This document shows, piece after piece, positions 23,226 to 33,871 of a stretch of 38,120 nt of DNA; the stretch's first letter is position 1; every line of letters begins with the position of its first letter. The translations under genes and the position numbers were made by a program. Source of the stretch: Allomyces arbusculus (Eukaryota; Blastocladiomycota; Blastocladiomycetes; Blastocladiales; Blastocladiaceae); contig JADHYV010000122.1 of assembly GCA_027604705.1 (NCBI GenBank), positions 1-38,120 of the forward strand, given 5' to 3'. Under the pieces are notes generated by a model, which did no database searches, was not told the origin of the DNA, and saw only the letters and a list, made by a program, of their open reading frames with translations.

Positions 23226-24078
23226 CTACTCGGTCTGGTCACCCGTGTTGTCCCCCGTCGCCGGGTCCTTGGGCATCGCCGTCACGGTCGGGTCGACGGT
23301 CGCAATCGGATCGGTCGCAGACGGGTCCGACGCCGTTGGGTCGGCCGTTTCCGGCGCCGTCGCGGTCGGAGTCTGCGAGTCATCAGGCGACGTGGTCGTT
23401 GGGTCCGTAGACTTTTTCTTACCTGCACCTTGCCGCCGACCACCCTTACCAGCCCGCTTGCCAGTCTTCGTGCCCTTGTTGTTGCCCTTTTTGCCGGCCT
23501 TCTTGCCAGCCTTCTTCCCCACCTTCTTGCTGGTCTTCTTGGAACCGCCAACGATACCACCGTCGGTCGACTTTTTGCCTGGTTTGGCCGGTACGCCGTC
23601 GCCCATCTTCGCCGGCGCGTCCGCCCCAGTACCGGCACTGGCACCAGCACCGATGCGCGTGACCTTGTCGGCGTCCGTGTCGCATGTCACCGACACGCCC
23701 GGCTTGTTGACGAGCGGGAGAACTTGACAGTTGAGTCCGCCGGCGCACGACTGGAATGGGCCCGCGACTTGCCCATCGATACAACGAGCTGCGTGGAAAG
23801 GACAAACGCGATCGATCAGTCTGTGATCAGAGCTCAACTCGGACCATTGAACATGTGCGCAACGCACCCAGCTGGTTCCCAGCACACACGACGGCGCCCT
23901 CCTGGTTGAGCTCAGCGGGGCACGGTGATCCGACTTGGAGCGCGGCCTTGCTGCCATCGAGCTTGGCGGCGAGTACCTTGTTTGCGGTGCGGAAGTCGGC
24001 AGTCTCGCCGACCTGCGCAGGTCGCGCGATGGCGGCAGCAGGAAGGAGCGCGAGAAGCATGGCGAGCTGAAGCTTCAT
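23226..24078 (-). CDS. Secreted six-cysteine protein with Lys-rich and acidic tails
   Basis: Two exons (24078-23868, 23788-23226; 79-bp intron) give 257 residues. The N-terminus MKLQLAMLLALLPAAAIARP is a clear signal peptide. A region at about 50-110 has six cysteines (CPAEL, VVCAG, RCIDG, SCAGG, NCQV, VTCDT), formed across the splice. The pattern resembles small cysteine modules found in fungal extracellular and chitin-binding proteins (CBM19-like), but this is only a pattern-level match. Next comes a lysine-rich block with GKKAGKKAGKK repeats, then a Thr/Pro/Asp-rich acidic tail ending DNTGDQTE. No GPI signal or membrane segment is seen at the end. A GGTAAG inside the coding sequence could act as an internal donor but is not needed. 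It is likely a wall- or matrix-associated protein, and its function is unknown. Confidence 0.72.
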
Positions 24079-24794
24079 GGTTGGAAGTTGAGTTGCGAGA
24101 CAAGTGAGAGCAGGTGGAGAAGGTTGTCCTGGGCTTGAGATTTGCTGTCGGCCAGAGATTGACGGTTTGATGACGTTTGAACGTCGGTGGGGGCGCGGTC
24201 GCGGTATTTATCGTGCTTTGGTGCCAGCAAAACCGCGAGTGATACTCGTGCGCGGATTCGTGGGTGCAGCATATTTCATGAAAGATACTTGATTCAATCA
24301 TGACGACCATGGTTCGATACGACGGCGACGAGACGCTTTCGTTGCGTTGTCGAACATTGGCCAGACTCTTTGAGATGCTAACATCGCCAGCTGCAACAAG
24401 AAAGCACATATTCAGGAGGACGAGTCTCCACCAACTGTTGCCCCCTCGAACGCCCCGAAAAGTAACCAATAATGTATCCGGCTATGAAGTTTCGCCATGG
24501 TTGCGGTTTGCGCGTGCGAGCGAGCGTGCAGCTTTGTGATTAGCACCCGCAATGAACTGCATCCGTGGTCGTTCATGATCGCTGTTGAAGCCGTTGAAGC
24601 CGTTGAAGTTGCAAGTCACACACAGCGCGATTTTCGCCATGTACGACACCACCTGCGCCCGCTTTCGCCTGCTTCCATTTTTCTCTTGAAGCAAAGAACC
24701 ACCTGCACCAGCAACACGCCTCGACTGCTCACCTTGACCTCGCCAAACCGACCGTCGAGCACGGCCGCCCGCCGCCTCCTGCACAGTGTCGACC
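24079..24794. promoter_or_regulatory. Divergent upstream region of secreted protein and RFT1
   Basis: These 716 bases separate two head-to-head start codons. On the minus strand a TATA-like GATAAATA lies near 24212-24205, about 130 bases before the secreted-protein start. On the plus side a 9-bp repeat (gttgaagcc, 24584-24608) lies about 190 bases before the RFT1 start. No open frame here looks like a gene. Confidence 0.4.
24584..24608. repeat. 9-bp tandem repeat upstream of RFT1
   Basis: Nearly three copies of gttgaagcc (24584-24592, 24593-24601, partial 24602-24608) lie in the presumed leader or promoter of the RFT1 gene. Confidence 0.75.
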
Positions 24795-26831
24795 ATGAGC
24801 GAACCCACTGGCGCCGTTGCGCACAGTACTGGCCGCGACGATCGCGCAGTTTTCGAGGAACCTGATGACCAAGATGGCGGCCTTCGCCAGCGAGCCGCGC
24901 CTCCAGCAACGACTGCACCAGGACACGGCGACCATCACGTCGCTGCCTCAGAGAACGACGACGATGAAGTTGAAATGGATCTCGCGCTGTCTGCCAACGC
25001 TGACGACGCGACCAAGCCGCATTCAGCGCTTGGCAACGACGGTGCCGTGAGCGCGATCATGGCGGGTGCCAAGTACATGTTCTTCCTGCAACTCTTTTCC
25101 AAGGTGATCACGTTTGGCGTCACGCAGTTGTTGTTGCGCTACGTGTCGCCGCAAGTTTATGGCGTTTCGGGCATTCAACTCGAGCTGCTTGTGTCGACGG
25201 TGCTTGTGTTTTCGCGCGAGGCGATTCGGCTCGCCGTGGTCCGAATCCCGACTGTCGCCGTGCCCAACGGCGCGAAAATCCACGTCACGCCGACCATGCA
25301 GCGCATCGTGAACGCGGCGTGGATCGCGCCGGCGCTCGGCAGCGTTCTGACGGTGCTCATGGCGCTCTACTACACGACGTACTTGCGTGTCGACGATTTG
25401 CCCTACTACACGACGGCCGTGTGGATGTACGCGTTTGGTACCTGGCTCGACCTGCTCGCTGAACCCATTTTCCTCGTGGGGTACCACTTGATGTACATTC
25501 GGTTGCGCAACATTGTCGAGGGGCTCGCGTTGACCATGTCGTGCGTCGTGGCGTGTGCGCTGGCCGTGTACGACGGCGACAATCTCGGTCTCTTGGTGTT
25601 TTCGTGGGCGCGCATATCGTTTGGCGCCACGTTCTTCCTCGGGTTCTTTTTGTATTTTGCCGTGTCGGGCGACGTGCCCATGTCGACGTTTTTACCAAAG
25701 CGGATCAATGACACGGTCAAGGACAAGTGCGTTTCGGCCATCTAAATGTTTTCTTGACGTTGAGAACAGTGGAACTGACTGCTCGCGCAACGACAGGCCC
25801 GTGTCGTATTACATTGACCCGAACATGGTGTCGATTGCCTGGTCGTTCACCAAGCAGTCGGTGCTCAAGCACTTCTTGACCGAGGGCGACAAGTTTGTCC
25901 TGTCGCTCTTCTTCACGCCCTACCACCAGGGCGTGTACGCCATTGTCTTCAACTACGGCGCGTTCTGCTCAACATGTTGGTTGTTTCATGGAACAAATCA
26001 ACTAACCACTCTGTTACTGGGTGGACAGGCTCGACCGTCGCGCGTCTCGTCTTTTGGCCCATCGAGGAAGCCGCGCGCGTCATGTTCAGCAACCTCGGCG
26101 CAACGCAACCGCAAGCCTCGCGCACGATCATTTCCCTGACCGTCAAATTCAACATTCTTCTGGGCCTGCTCTTCATTGCCATCGGCACGCACTACACAGA
26201 CGTGTTTGTCGCGATCCTCGTCGGATCCAAGTGGTCCTCTGGCGCGGGCGCGCCCTCGGCCGTGGAACTCGCTGCCGCCTCGATGCTCGGCTCGAACCCG
26301 ACCTCGTCAGCGCTCGCCGCCTATTGCTGGTACATCCCGATCATGGGCATCAACGGCATCACCGAGGCGTTTGTCGCGAGCATGGCCTCGCCCGACCAGC
26401 TCAATTGGCAGAACCTGTGGCTGGTCGTGTGCACGGCGCTCATGGGGGCCGCGAGTTACCTGTTCTTCCCTCTCGGAGCGACGGGCCTCGTTCTTGCCAA
26501 CTGCGTCAACTTGCTCGCGCGCGCGGCGTGGTCGTCGAGGTTCATTCTGCAGTTCTTTGCGCAGTTCCCGGCACCGGTGGTCGCGGGGCACCGCATGCCG
26601 GCGTGGGAGCAGTGGAGCGCGTGTTTCCCGTCGCGCACGGTCATGAACGCGTTTGCGCTTAGCTGGGTCGTGACGCGGTGGAGCCAGTCGTTGTGGCCCG
26701 GGTCGGACTGGACGAGTATGGCTGCGCACGTTGCGGTTGGGACTGGGTGCACGGTGCTGTGCCTGTTCATGATGTACGTTGATTGCCGCGGACTTCAACA
26801 CGATACGAGATTGACGCGATTTCTTTTCTAG
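24795..26831 (+). CDS. RFT1: RFT1-like lipid-linked oligosaccharide translocation protein
   Basis: Exons 24795-25726, 25797-25957 and 26029-26831 give 631 residues with many hydrophobic membrane segments. Rft1 acts at the endoplasmic reticulum in N-glycosylation and is needed for Man5GlcNAc2-PP-dolichol to reach the lumen, though its direct flippase role is disputed. Hallmarks: LLLRYVSPQVYGVSGIQLEL, SREAIRLAVVR, KQSVLKHFLTEGDKFVLS and ARLVFWPIEEAARVMFSN. About 90 acidic, hydrophilic residues precede the first membrane segment, longer than in yeast. The second intron is best explained by a GC donor (25958-25959), which restores FNYG-STVARLVFWPIEE with family spacing. A GT donor at 25976 would instead insert six residues. 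The start is the first ATG; the frame also extends three codons upstream from a GTG. Confidence 0.93.
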
Positions 26832-26991
26832 TGCGTGGCGCGACGGCGGTTTCCTGCAACAGATCATGAAGCTGCGGCGTGGAGAGTTGTAATCTACCAA
26901 TGCCCGCGGCCCACTCTGACCGTTAGCCGCTGACAGTGGCAAGATTGTTGGGCCAAGATTCACAGCAAAAATACACATGCATTTGTATCTT

Positions 26992-27875
26992 TCAGGGCCA
27001 CGCCCGCCATTCCTCTTTCTTTCTCGAACCTGCGACAAATGAACGCCTGACTCCCCGCTGAAGTGGCGGCGCGCGCACGTGCATTCCATCGACCTGATTC
27101 TGCGCCATCGTCACATCTGTCGCATCCATTCGCAAATCCCAACCCCCAGACTCTGTTAGAATGACGAGCAAGTCGACCAGCAACGACACACGGGGCACTG
27201 GGACCCGGGTTCCAGATAGGGCGCATCCATCGAAGCGAACCGCAGCTGATTCGAATATACGGAACGTCAAATCACGTCACGGAACAGCACGAAACAGGCA
27301 AGCGTCGAGTCGACGCGGATCAATGACGGGAACACGCCGCGTGTCGCCTCCTCATCGAGGGGCACAATTGTCGCTTGGGCAGGAAAAACGAGCGCGGCGA
27401 GGAACTCGAGATGGGGCAGTGTGGCCAATTCACAGAATCGGGTCGGAGTGCAGAGTGAGGCCGACACGATCCTCGAGGGGCGATTCACGGAGACTCCAGC
27501 TCCAGGGCTCCTTGTCCAAGACCGTCAACTCCTTGAGGTACCGAAGCCGTGAAAATGAGCGAAAGACGACACTTGGTCAGACACTTGCGTGAAAAAACAC
27601 AACTTGGTCAAAATAATCGATTCTTTGAAGCATGGCACGGGTAAGAGCTGCGTCAACACGGGCGGCGGGATTTTGTTCGCTGCGCAATGGGGAGCAAATC
27701 CAACAAAGGCGGCAAGCGGCACAATGCCGCCTCCATCGTTCGTGCAAATTGCGCCAACCATGATCGTAAACTGTTCGCGTCGTGCGAGTCACGTCACGAA
27801 CCGGCGTTGCATGGCATTGTCCATGAGAACGAGCTTGCACTTGAGAAGCAGGGTACAGCATTGCGGCATATCAAA
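26992..27875 (-). pseudogene. Truncated F-box/LRR-like gene copy (downstream copy)
   Basis: This is a decayed copy of the C-terminal half of the intact gene ending at 27920. The match begins at DMPQCCTLLLKCKLVLMDNAMQRRFV (about 27870) and continues through IPPPVLTQLLPV and FCELATLPHLEFLAALVFPAQATIVPLDEEATRG to RAPPLQRGVRRSF near 27000. The pieces fall in at least three frames, so several frameshifts exist. The F-box and first half are absent. It begins only about 45 bases beyond the stop codon of the intact gene, as expected for tandem duplication by unequal exchange. Confidence 0.8.
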
Positions 27876-27919
27876 TACTTGAAGGCATTTTTTAAATCGC
27901 CGTACAATGGAAAGAACTA

Positions 27920-29482
27920 CTAAACGTCCAGTAAAAACGGCTGCCTGCGCGCCTCTTGTGCCATTTTCTTGGGAACGCGCCAAACTCCCCTCTGAAGCAG
28001 CGGTGCGCGCAAATGCAGGCCCTCGACACGATTTAGCGTGTGTGCCACATCTACTGTGCCCGGATGTGGATACCAATACCCAAGTAATCGTGCAATCACG
28101 AGCAATTCGACCAGCAGCGGTGCACGCGGGACGGGAAACCGACTAACGAGGACCTGCCTCAATCCAGCGAGACTTGCGGCCGTCTGAAGGGCAGGGAACG
28201 TCACGTTGCGGAACAGCACGAAGAAAACCAGTGACGTTTCGATATGGACCAAGGATGGGAACATGCCGCGTGTTGCTTGCTCGTCGAGAGGCACAACCGT
28301 TGCTTGGGCAGGGGCGAGCGGTACGGACAAGTGCTCGAGATGTGGGAGCTTGGCCAGTTCGCACACTTGGGCCAGAGTCAGGCCCGCGCGGTGCTCAGGC
28401 GGCTGGTTCCAGTTATTCGAATCGAATGGCTCGTCGTCACTGACCGTTAGCTCCTTGAGCTGCAGCAAGCGAGCAAAGTGTAAGAACGAAGACACTGTGT
28501 CGCTCTTTTGCACAATGAGACACAACTTGGTGGCGGGAATCAGCTCCGTGCAGCGTGACTCGACGGGTAAGAGCTGCGTCAAGACAGACGGCGGGATTTT
28601 CGCCGTGTGCAGAGCAGGAGGGAACGTGTCGGCCATTGGCGCCACAATGGGCACCACGTCGCCTCCATCGAGCATGGAAATGGGACCAATCATGATCGAA
28701 AGCTCCTTGAGCTGCATCAGACATTTCACAAACCGGCGTTGCATCGCGTGATCCGAAAGTACGAGTTTGCCCTCGAGAACCAGGGTGCAGCAGCGCGGCA
28801 TCAGCGGAATTGCAGGAAATGCGTGAGAGTGAGCAGGCTCTGGAATCGCCAATGCTGTGGCTCGAGGCAGCGTCACCGCAGCGAGGAAGTCCAAGTTTGG
28901 CGGTGCGCAAAACAAGTCCACCCGACGAAGACGCTCCAATGTCGTGATTGGGCCCGTGAGAACGTCTCTGAGCGCAAAATTCGGAAGTCCCACGAAACAA
29001 ACGTGCGTCAAATTGTGCAGCGGCAAGAGAGCGTCCTGAATCGATGTCGCCAACAAATGCTCTGTAAATTTGGCAGCACGTCCGCCTTTTGGGTGGAGAC
29101 CAATCGCAAGCGACCGGATCCAGATTCTAGGGACGGCAATCATTCTCAGGCGCTTGTGCGCTGCCACCGCCAAAGTCTCCAGAGACTGGTCCATGTTGAC
29201 GAACAACGGGGCGAGAAACACTAGCCTTTGGAAATCCGAGTCGCGATGTGCAAGTGCAAATGACGATTTACCGTTGCGAGCAACTCGGAGCGTTGCAAAC
29301 TTGCAGAGCAACACTTGAAGCGCCACGGTGCGAAGGGTGCGGCACGTTCCTGCGAGACAAACCAGATCCACTGCAACTTGACGCGAATCTCGACCGGTAT
29401 CTCGAGCCAGGTGCGCTGCAATGACATCCAGGGTGAGCGGCGGGAGTGCGTCGAGGCGGGGCTCTGGGCCCTGTACGGACAT
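27920..29482 (-). CDS. F-box/leucine-rich repeat-like protein, intact family member
   Basis: A single exon gives 520 residues from the ATG at 29482. The same frame stays open to another ATG at 29698 (592 residues), but that extension is Ser/Arg-rich and lacks features. The N-terminal RLDALPPLTLDVIAAHLA...VDLVCLAGTCRTLRTVAL fits an F-box-like helix set, which would link it to SCF ubiquitin ligases through Skp1. The rest contains irregular leucine-rich segments (PHLEHLSVPL, LLQLKELTV, LRRVDLF, CCTLVLEGKLVL). Decayed copies flank it on both sides in the same orientation. Its own open frame suggests it is still selected. The F-box call is from pattern alone, and the target is unknown. Confidence 0.65.
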   Translation of the reverse strand: MSVQGPEPRLDALPPLTLDVIAAHLARDTGRDSRQVAVDLVCLAGTCRTLRTVALQVLLCKFATLRVARNGKSSFALAHRDSDFQRLVFLAPLFVNMDQSLETLAVAAHKRLRMIAVPRIWIRSLAIGLHPKGGRAAKFTEHLLATSIQDALLPLHNLTHVCFVGLPNFALRDVLTGPITTLERLRRVDLFCAPPNLDFLAAVTLPRATALAIPEPAHSHAFPAIPLMPRCCTLVLEGKLVLSDHAMQRRFVKCLMQLKELSIMIGPISMLDGGDVVPIVAPMADTFPPALHTAKIPPSVLTQLLPVESRCTELIPATKLCLIVQKSDTVSSFLHFARLLQLKELTVSDDEPFDSNNWNQPPEHRAGLTLAQVCELAKLPHLEHLSVPLAPAQATVVPLDEQATRGMFPSLVHIETSLVFFVLFRNVTFPALQTAASLAGLRQVLVSRFPVPRAPLLVELLVIARLLGYWYPHPGTVDVAHTLNRVEGLHLRAPLLQRGVWRVPKKMAQEARRQPFLLDV

Positions 29483-30039
29483 GACGGTCGATAGCTGTCG
29501 AGAGTGTGCTTGTTGTGGATGAAGGCCTTGTAAGATTGACGGATCGCGACGAGGTACGCTTTGCAAGATGTTAGTCGCTGACAGTGAGGAGAGGGGTCGA
29601 GGTCTGAGGCTGTTTTTACATATGAGCTTGCCGCGGAACTGTGCTCGGTTGATGAGCTGGCTGTGACTTTTGAACTCTCTGACACTTGACGGGCTCATCT
29701 CGCTGTAACGTCAAATATCATGGCGTCCACCAATCACGACGTGCCCGATCTGAAACGTATCGTTATACAAGAGCGCTTGCGACATCTCTGTACCGAAAAG
29801 CTTTGTGGCTGACGTCAATTACTGCCATCATTGAAGCCGTCCTCCCCTGTGTGTCAATATGGGCTTGATTTTCTGAAAAACAGACTGTCTGTCTCATTTC
29901 CATATCATTTTCTGGCACCAGTCCCGCATCCCCAGTTATTGCAGGCTCCGCATCAGACGTTACATATGTCCCAGCCCGGGGTTCATGTACCAAGGGAGCG
30001 ACAGTAGGCCATGTCGAACCCGCGACTCGAGACGGCCAA
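29483..30039. other. Spacer upstream of the intact F-box gene
   Basis: About 560 bases lie between the intact gene start and the upstream decayed copy. They are more AT-rich than the window average. The frame 29763-30077 (minus) has no motif. This spacer presumably holds the promoter of the intact gene, but no element was recognised. Confidence 0.4.
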
Positions 30040-31035
30040 TCGCGGAAACATGATACTTGCCGCCGGAAACATGGCACTCGTCGCCTTCCCCGCGTTGAGA
30101 GGTATGGCTATGTGCTCAGAGGCAAGCGGTGCGCTCAGTTGCCCAAGATACGGGAGGGCGAGTTCGTGCACCTGAGTCAACGTCAAGCCAGCTCGGTGGT
30201 GTTGCGGACAGTTTTGGAGTTGTTGAATGTCGTCGTGGACCGCCAGCTCCTTGAGATGCTGAAAACACGCAAAGGAAGCAAGCGAAGCAAGCGGTCGTTC
30301 TGCGCAACAAGGCGCACTTTGGTCCCATAAACTGGTTGCATGCGTAAACCGAACATGAATTGCACGAGGACAGAGAATGCCACTGTCACCGTATGCAACG
30401 AAGGAGGGAACTCGTCCACTATCGGAGCCACAATCGGCACGACGTTGCCCGCTGCAGCAGTGACAACGCGTGCAAATGGGGCCAACCGCAACAGTAAGCT
30501 TTTCGAGTCACGCGCAACACGTCTAGACTCGGCGATGCGCAGCGTGGCCCATGAGCACGAGCTTGCCCATGAGGACTAAGGTGCGGCAGTGCGGCATATC
30601 AGGTAGTGCGGGAACCCAGGGCGAAGTTGAGATGCCAGAGATCCTCATTTCTGTGCAGCGAGGGAGACGCACAGCAGCCAGGAAATCCACGCAAGCTGGC
30701 GCACAAAAATGAATGTCCACTCAATGAAGCCGTGCTGAAAGAATCGGTTCCATGAGAGCAGCCTCCAGGACGACGTTAGGAATTCCCACAAATGAAACAC
30801 ATTTCAAGTTTTGTAGTGGCAAGAATGCTTTCTTGGTCGAAGCGACTGGTGATTGCGCATCAAGTTGTCCTTCCTGCCCATCCTTCATCCGGAGGCCAAC
30901 CATGAGCGCCGGGACCCAACTTGCAGAAATAGCAACCGCCTTCAGGCGATTGCGTGCGGCCATTGCCAATGCTTCAGAATGCTATCCCACGTTGACATAC
31001 AGCGGGCCGATGAATTCATTCCAGTGGTTGGAAAT
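30040..31035 (-). pseudogene. Decayed F-box/LRR-like gene copy (upstream copy)
   Basis: This second decayed copy matches the middle and C-terminal parts of the intact neighbour: EFIGPLYVNVG (versus FLAPLFVNMD), LPLQNLKCVSFVGIPNVVLEA, CAPACVDFLAAVRLPRCTEM, CRTLVLMGKLVLMGHAAHRR, NVVPIVAPIVDEFPPSLHTV and LTQVHELALPYLGQLSAPLA. The segments lie in order on the minus strand but in different frames, and an in-frame TAG follows YVNVG. No F-box portion and no tail are found. It covers a different part of the gene than the downstream copy, so the two fragments probably arose separately. Confidence 0.8.
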
Positions 31036-31575
31036 CTGTCCCAATCTCCCCAAACGAATTCCGGCTAGTCGTGGCACAGCTGCGCGATGACTTCATGATG
31101 CTTTCGTGACAAGGGGACAAGAGTTGGCATCCTGGAATACGTGCCATTGAACAAAATTCAGATCTGGCACGCGCATGCGAATGTGATCCTGATCCGTGCC
31201 TCCCTTACGCTTCTATAGGACTAAAAATTGGTGCCGTCCAATGCTAATCCATGGGGCCAACGCGTCCAGCCGGGTCAAGTTTGGTGCGCGTGGGACAGTT
31301 TTCTCAGTACAGAGTGTGGTGGAGCGCGGGGAGTGCGCTATGCCAACTCACTCGCATCACGTGGACAAGGCCGACGCGTCGTGGTCTTGCTCGTTTGCAG
31401 GATGGCACCTCGTTTTCGCATGCTGCTGTCAGTGCACGAAGCACACGCAACCACCATCGACGTCCTCGTGTTCCTTGCCAGCAACCATCGGCTCCAGAGC
31501 CAGAGTCAGTGCTTTCTCCCGCGATTCAACCAGCAACGAGGCTTCTGCACAAGCACCATCACCAGCAACAGCAAC
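31036..31575. other. Intergenic upstream of the DUF1688 gene
   Basis: These 540 bases precede the start at 31576. The frame of the next gene stays open back to 31228 and includes further ATGs (around 31402 and 31420). The extension contains an Arg-containing, Ser/Thr-rich end (FNQQRGFCTSTITSNSN) that could be a targeting sequence if translation starts upstream. No other feature is visible. Confidence 0.4.
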
Positions 31576-33231
31576 ATGATGTCCAAGGAGCCTTCCAACG
31601 GCAGCACCGGCGCGCTCAACAGCGACGTTGCGTACTTGTGCAGCCTTCATGCCGTGCGCGAGCGGTGCGCGGCCATGCTCGACCTGGCGCGTGCCGGCAA
31701 GACGGTCGCCATGGACGTCGACGAGTCCAAGCTGCCCAATGTCGTCGACTTTGTTGTGCAGCTCATTCAACGTGACTACAAGAACCCGGCCGACGTGCCA
31801 CCGCACTCGCGCTGGCGCCATTTTGAAATGGACGGCATCGATCGCATTGCCGAGCTGCGCAAGGAGTGGACGGCGAAGGGGGTGGACAACATTGAGCAAG
31901 CGCGTCGGTATGTCGGCCGAAATTGCGAACGAGCCGGGGAGTTGAGTGTGGGCGCTGACTGACTTGATGGCCACTTTGGCTCCCTAGCGTGCTGGACCTG
32001 TTCATCGTCTCGGTCTTGCTCGATGCTGGAGCGGGTAGCGAGTGGAAATTCGTCGAGAGCGGGTCGGGCAAGACTTATCGTCGCAGCGAGGGGTTGGCTA
32101 TTGCGTCGCTGGAAATGTTCAAGGCCGGCGCATTCTCGTCCAACCCTGAGACTCCGACACAGGTCGACGCGGCCGGGCTCTCCAAGTTGACCGCCGATGC
32201 GCTTCGAAGCGGGTGCGTTTTCGTTGAATTGGGTATCTCCGTACTGGTTTTTTGCTCTTCTAAAACAAGTTTCCTCGATCACAGAATGCAGGTTTTGAGC
32301 AGCAACCCGCTCGTGGGCCTGGAGGGCCGTTGCTCGCTTCTCGTCAAGCTCGGTCAAGTTCTTGCCGACAGCGCAGCGTTCACGGGTGCAAAGTATGCTC
32401 GACCGGGCAACCTGGTTGGTACGTGCGCCCCTGATCCGTCGCGATCGATCAGGCCTTCCCTGATCCTCGTCGGCTGACCCGCGTGCGAATCTACGGTCGT
32501 AGATTCTCTCCAAACCAAAGTCGATGACAATGCTATCGACATTGACGACCTTTGGGCCGTTGTGCAGCAGCTCAAGCCGATTTGGCCGTCACGGCTCACC
32601 CTCCACGGCACGCCGCTCGGCGACGTGTGGCGATCTCGCGCAATGCAAGCGCAGACCGCGTCCGAGGCTGGCGCGCTCGTCCCACTGCACAAGCTCTCGC
32701 AGTGGCTGACCTACTCGCTCATGGAGCCGCTCGAATCGATTCTCGGGTGGACGGTGCACCGGAAAACGCATTTGACAGGACTCGCCGAGTACCGCAACGG
32801 CGGCTTGTTCCTCGACTTTGGCGTTCTCAAGCTGCGCAGCGATGCGCTCGACCGCGGGATGCGACAGGCGCGCGAGCAGGCAGGTGGGGGCACAGATGTG
32901 GTCGAGACGGTGCCGCTGTTCTACCCAGACGACGACGCGATTGTCGAGTGGCGCGCGCTGACGGTTGCGCTGCTGGATGAGGTGGGGAAGGGCGTGCGAG
33001 GCGCGCTTGGCATGTCAGCCGACGCGCTCGAGCTGGCTAAGGTGTTGGAGGGCGGGACGTGGAAGGTACGTTAAGCGACGAGCGCTCACCCGAGCACTCA
33101 CTCGAGTCTTCCGACTGATGCTGACCGGCCATGCCCCATATAACTAGGCTGGACGCGAAATTGCGGCCAAGAGACGCCCCGTGACGCGTGGCCCGCCCAT
33201 GAACTTGATTTCGGACGGGACCGTCTTTTAG
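31576..33231 (+). CDS. URC4: DUF1688 protein, Urc4-like uracil catabolism factor
   Basis: Five exons (31576-31907, 31988-32212, 32285-32418, 32503-33065, 33148-33231) give 445 residues. The family includes Urc4 of the URC uracil-degradation pathway of fungi and some bacteria; its biochemical activity is not settled. Conserved blocks cover the whole length: RWRHFEMDGIDR, LDLFIVSVLLDAGAG, SEGLAIASLEMF, LSSNPLVGLEGR, LGDVW, PLHKLSQWLTYSLMEPL, LTGLAEYRNGGLFLDFGVL, VEWRALTVALLDE and LEGGTW-KAGREIAA ending SDGTVF. The final block is supplied by a 28-codon last exon. Introns are 72-84 bp. Either of two adjacent ATGs (31576, 31579) may start it, and upstream in-frame ATGs are possible. No other URC gene (URC1, URC6, uracil permease) is nearby. 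Confidence 0.93.
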
Positions 33232-33871
33232 CAGGCGCCGGACGCGATATGATCTGCGAGTAGGACCATTCTGTGGCCACAGCAAGAGCTCAAGTGGCTT
33301 GATTTTTCCGACATCATGGCGCGAGGAGAAGAATCTGAATAAGAACTGTTTGGCCGCGTGCGCTCATGGCCGTGCATAGCAAACGCCATAACTGTTGTCT
33401 CCCGGCCGAACCATGAGCACAATCCTGCTGCCGGTGGCGGCACGGTCGACCCTGTCATTATTCAAGCAAGAGACACGCACGATGGCAGTCCCAGCAACGC
33501 TTCTAATAATTTAGGCCCCAGGCCGTGTCTGTCAGCTGTGTTAGCAGGACGCGAGCGTCAGGGTTCAGTGATCCGAAAATCAAGGGATCTGCCCACGTCT
33601 CCTTTTTGCTCCGTTCAAAATCACCCTCACCACCAACGTGCCCGCTAATTCTGCCCACCACGACGCCGCCATCCGCTCGGGACTCGTCGCAGTTTGCTCC
33701 CTGTCGCGCACGCCGCTGCAAGTTGCCCGCGCCCGGCCAGTTCGGATCGACGGTTACTGTTCCTGCCACTCGTCGTCGTCATCGCCAGGCCTTCCTTCCA
33801 CCACGACCTGCCACCCCCTTTCGGCCGCATCCCCGACCAGTCTCTGCGCCGCATGCCGCGGCGCCATTACG
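33232..33871. other. Intergenic between DUF1688 and RasGAP genes
   Basis: These 640 bases contain the 3' end of the DUF1688 gene and the upstream region of the RasGAP gene, both on the plus strand. The RasGAP frame is open back to a GTG at 33638 but has no ATG before 33872. No repeats or recognised regulatory elements were found. Confidence 0.4.

Noticed and set aside
29483-29698. 72-residue N-terminal extension of the F-box protein
   Set aside because: The frame is open with an ATG, but the segment is Ser/Arg/Gln-rich without features. The F-box-like part starts just after the ATG at 29482.
31228-31575. N-terminal extension of the DUF1688 protein
   Set aside because: The frame is open but begins from a non-ATG codon, and the family homology starts only after 31576. 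A targeting peptide from an internal ATG cannot be excluded.
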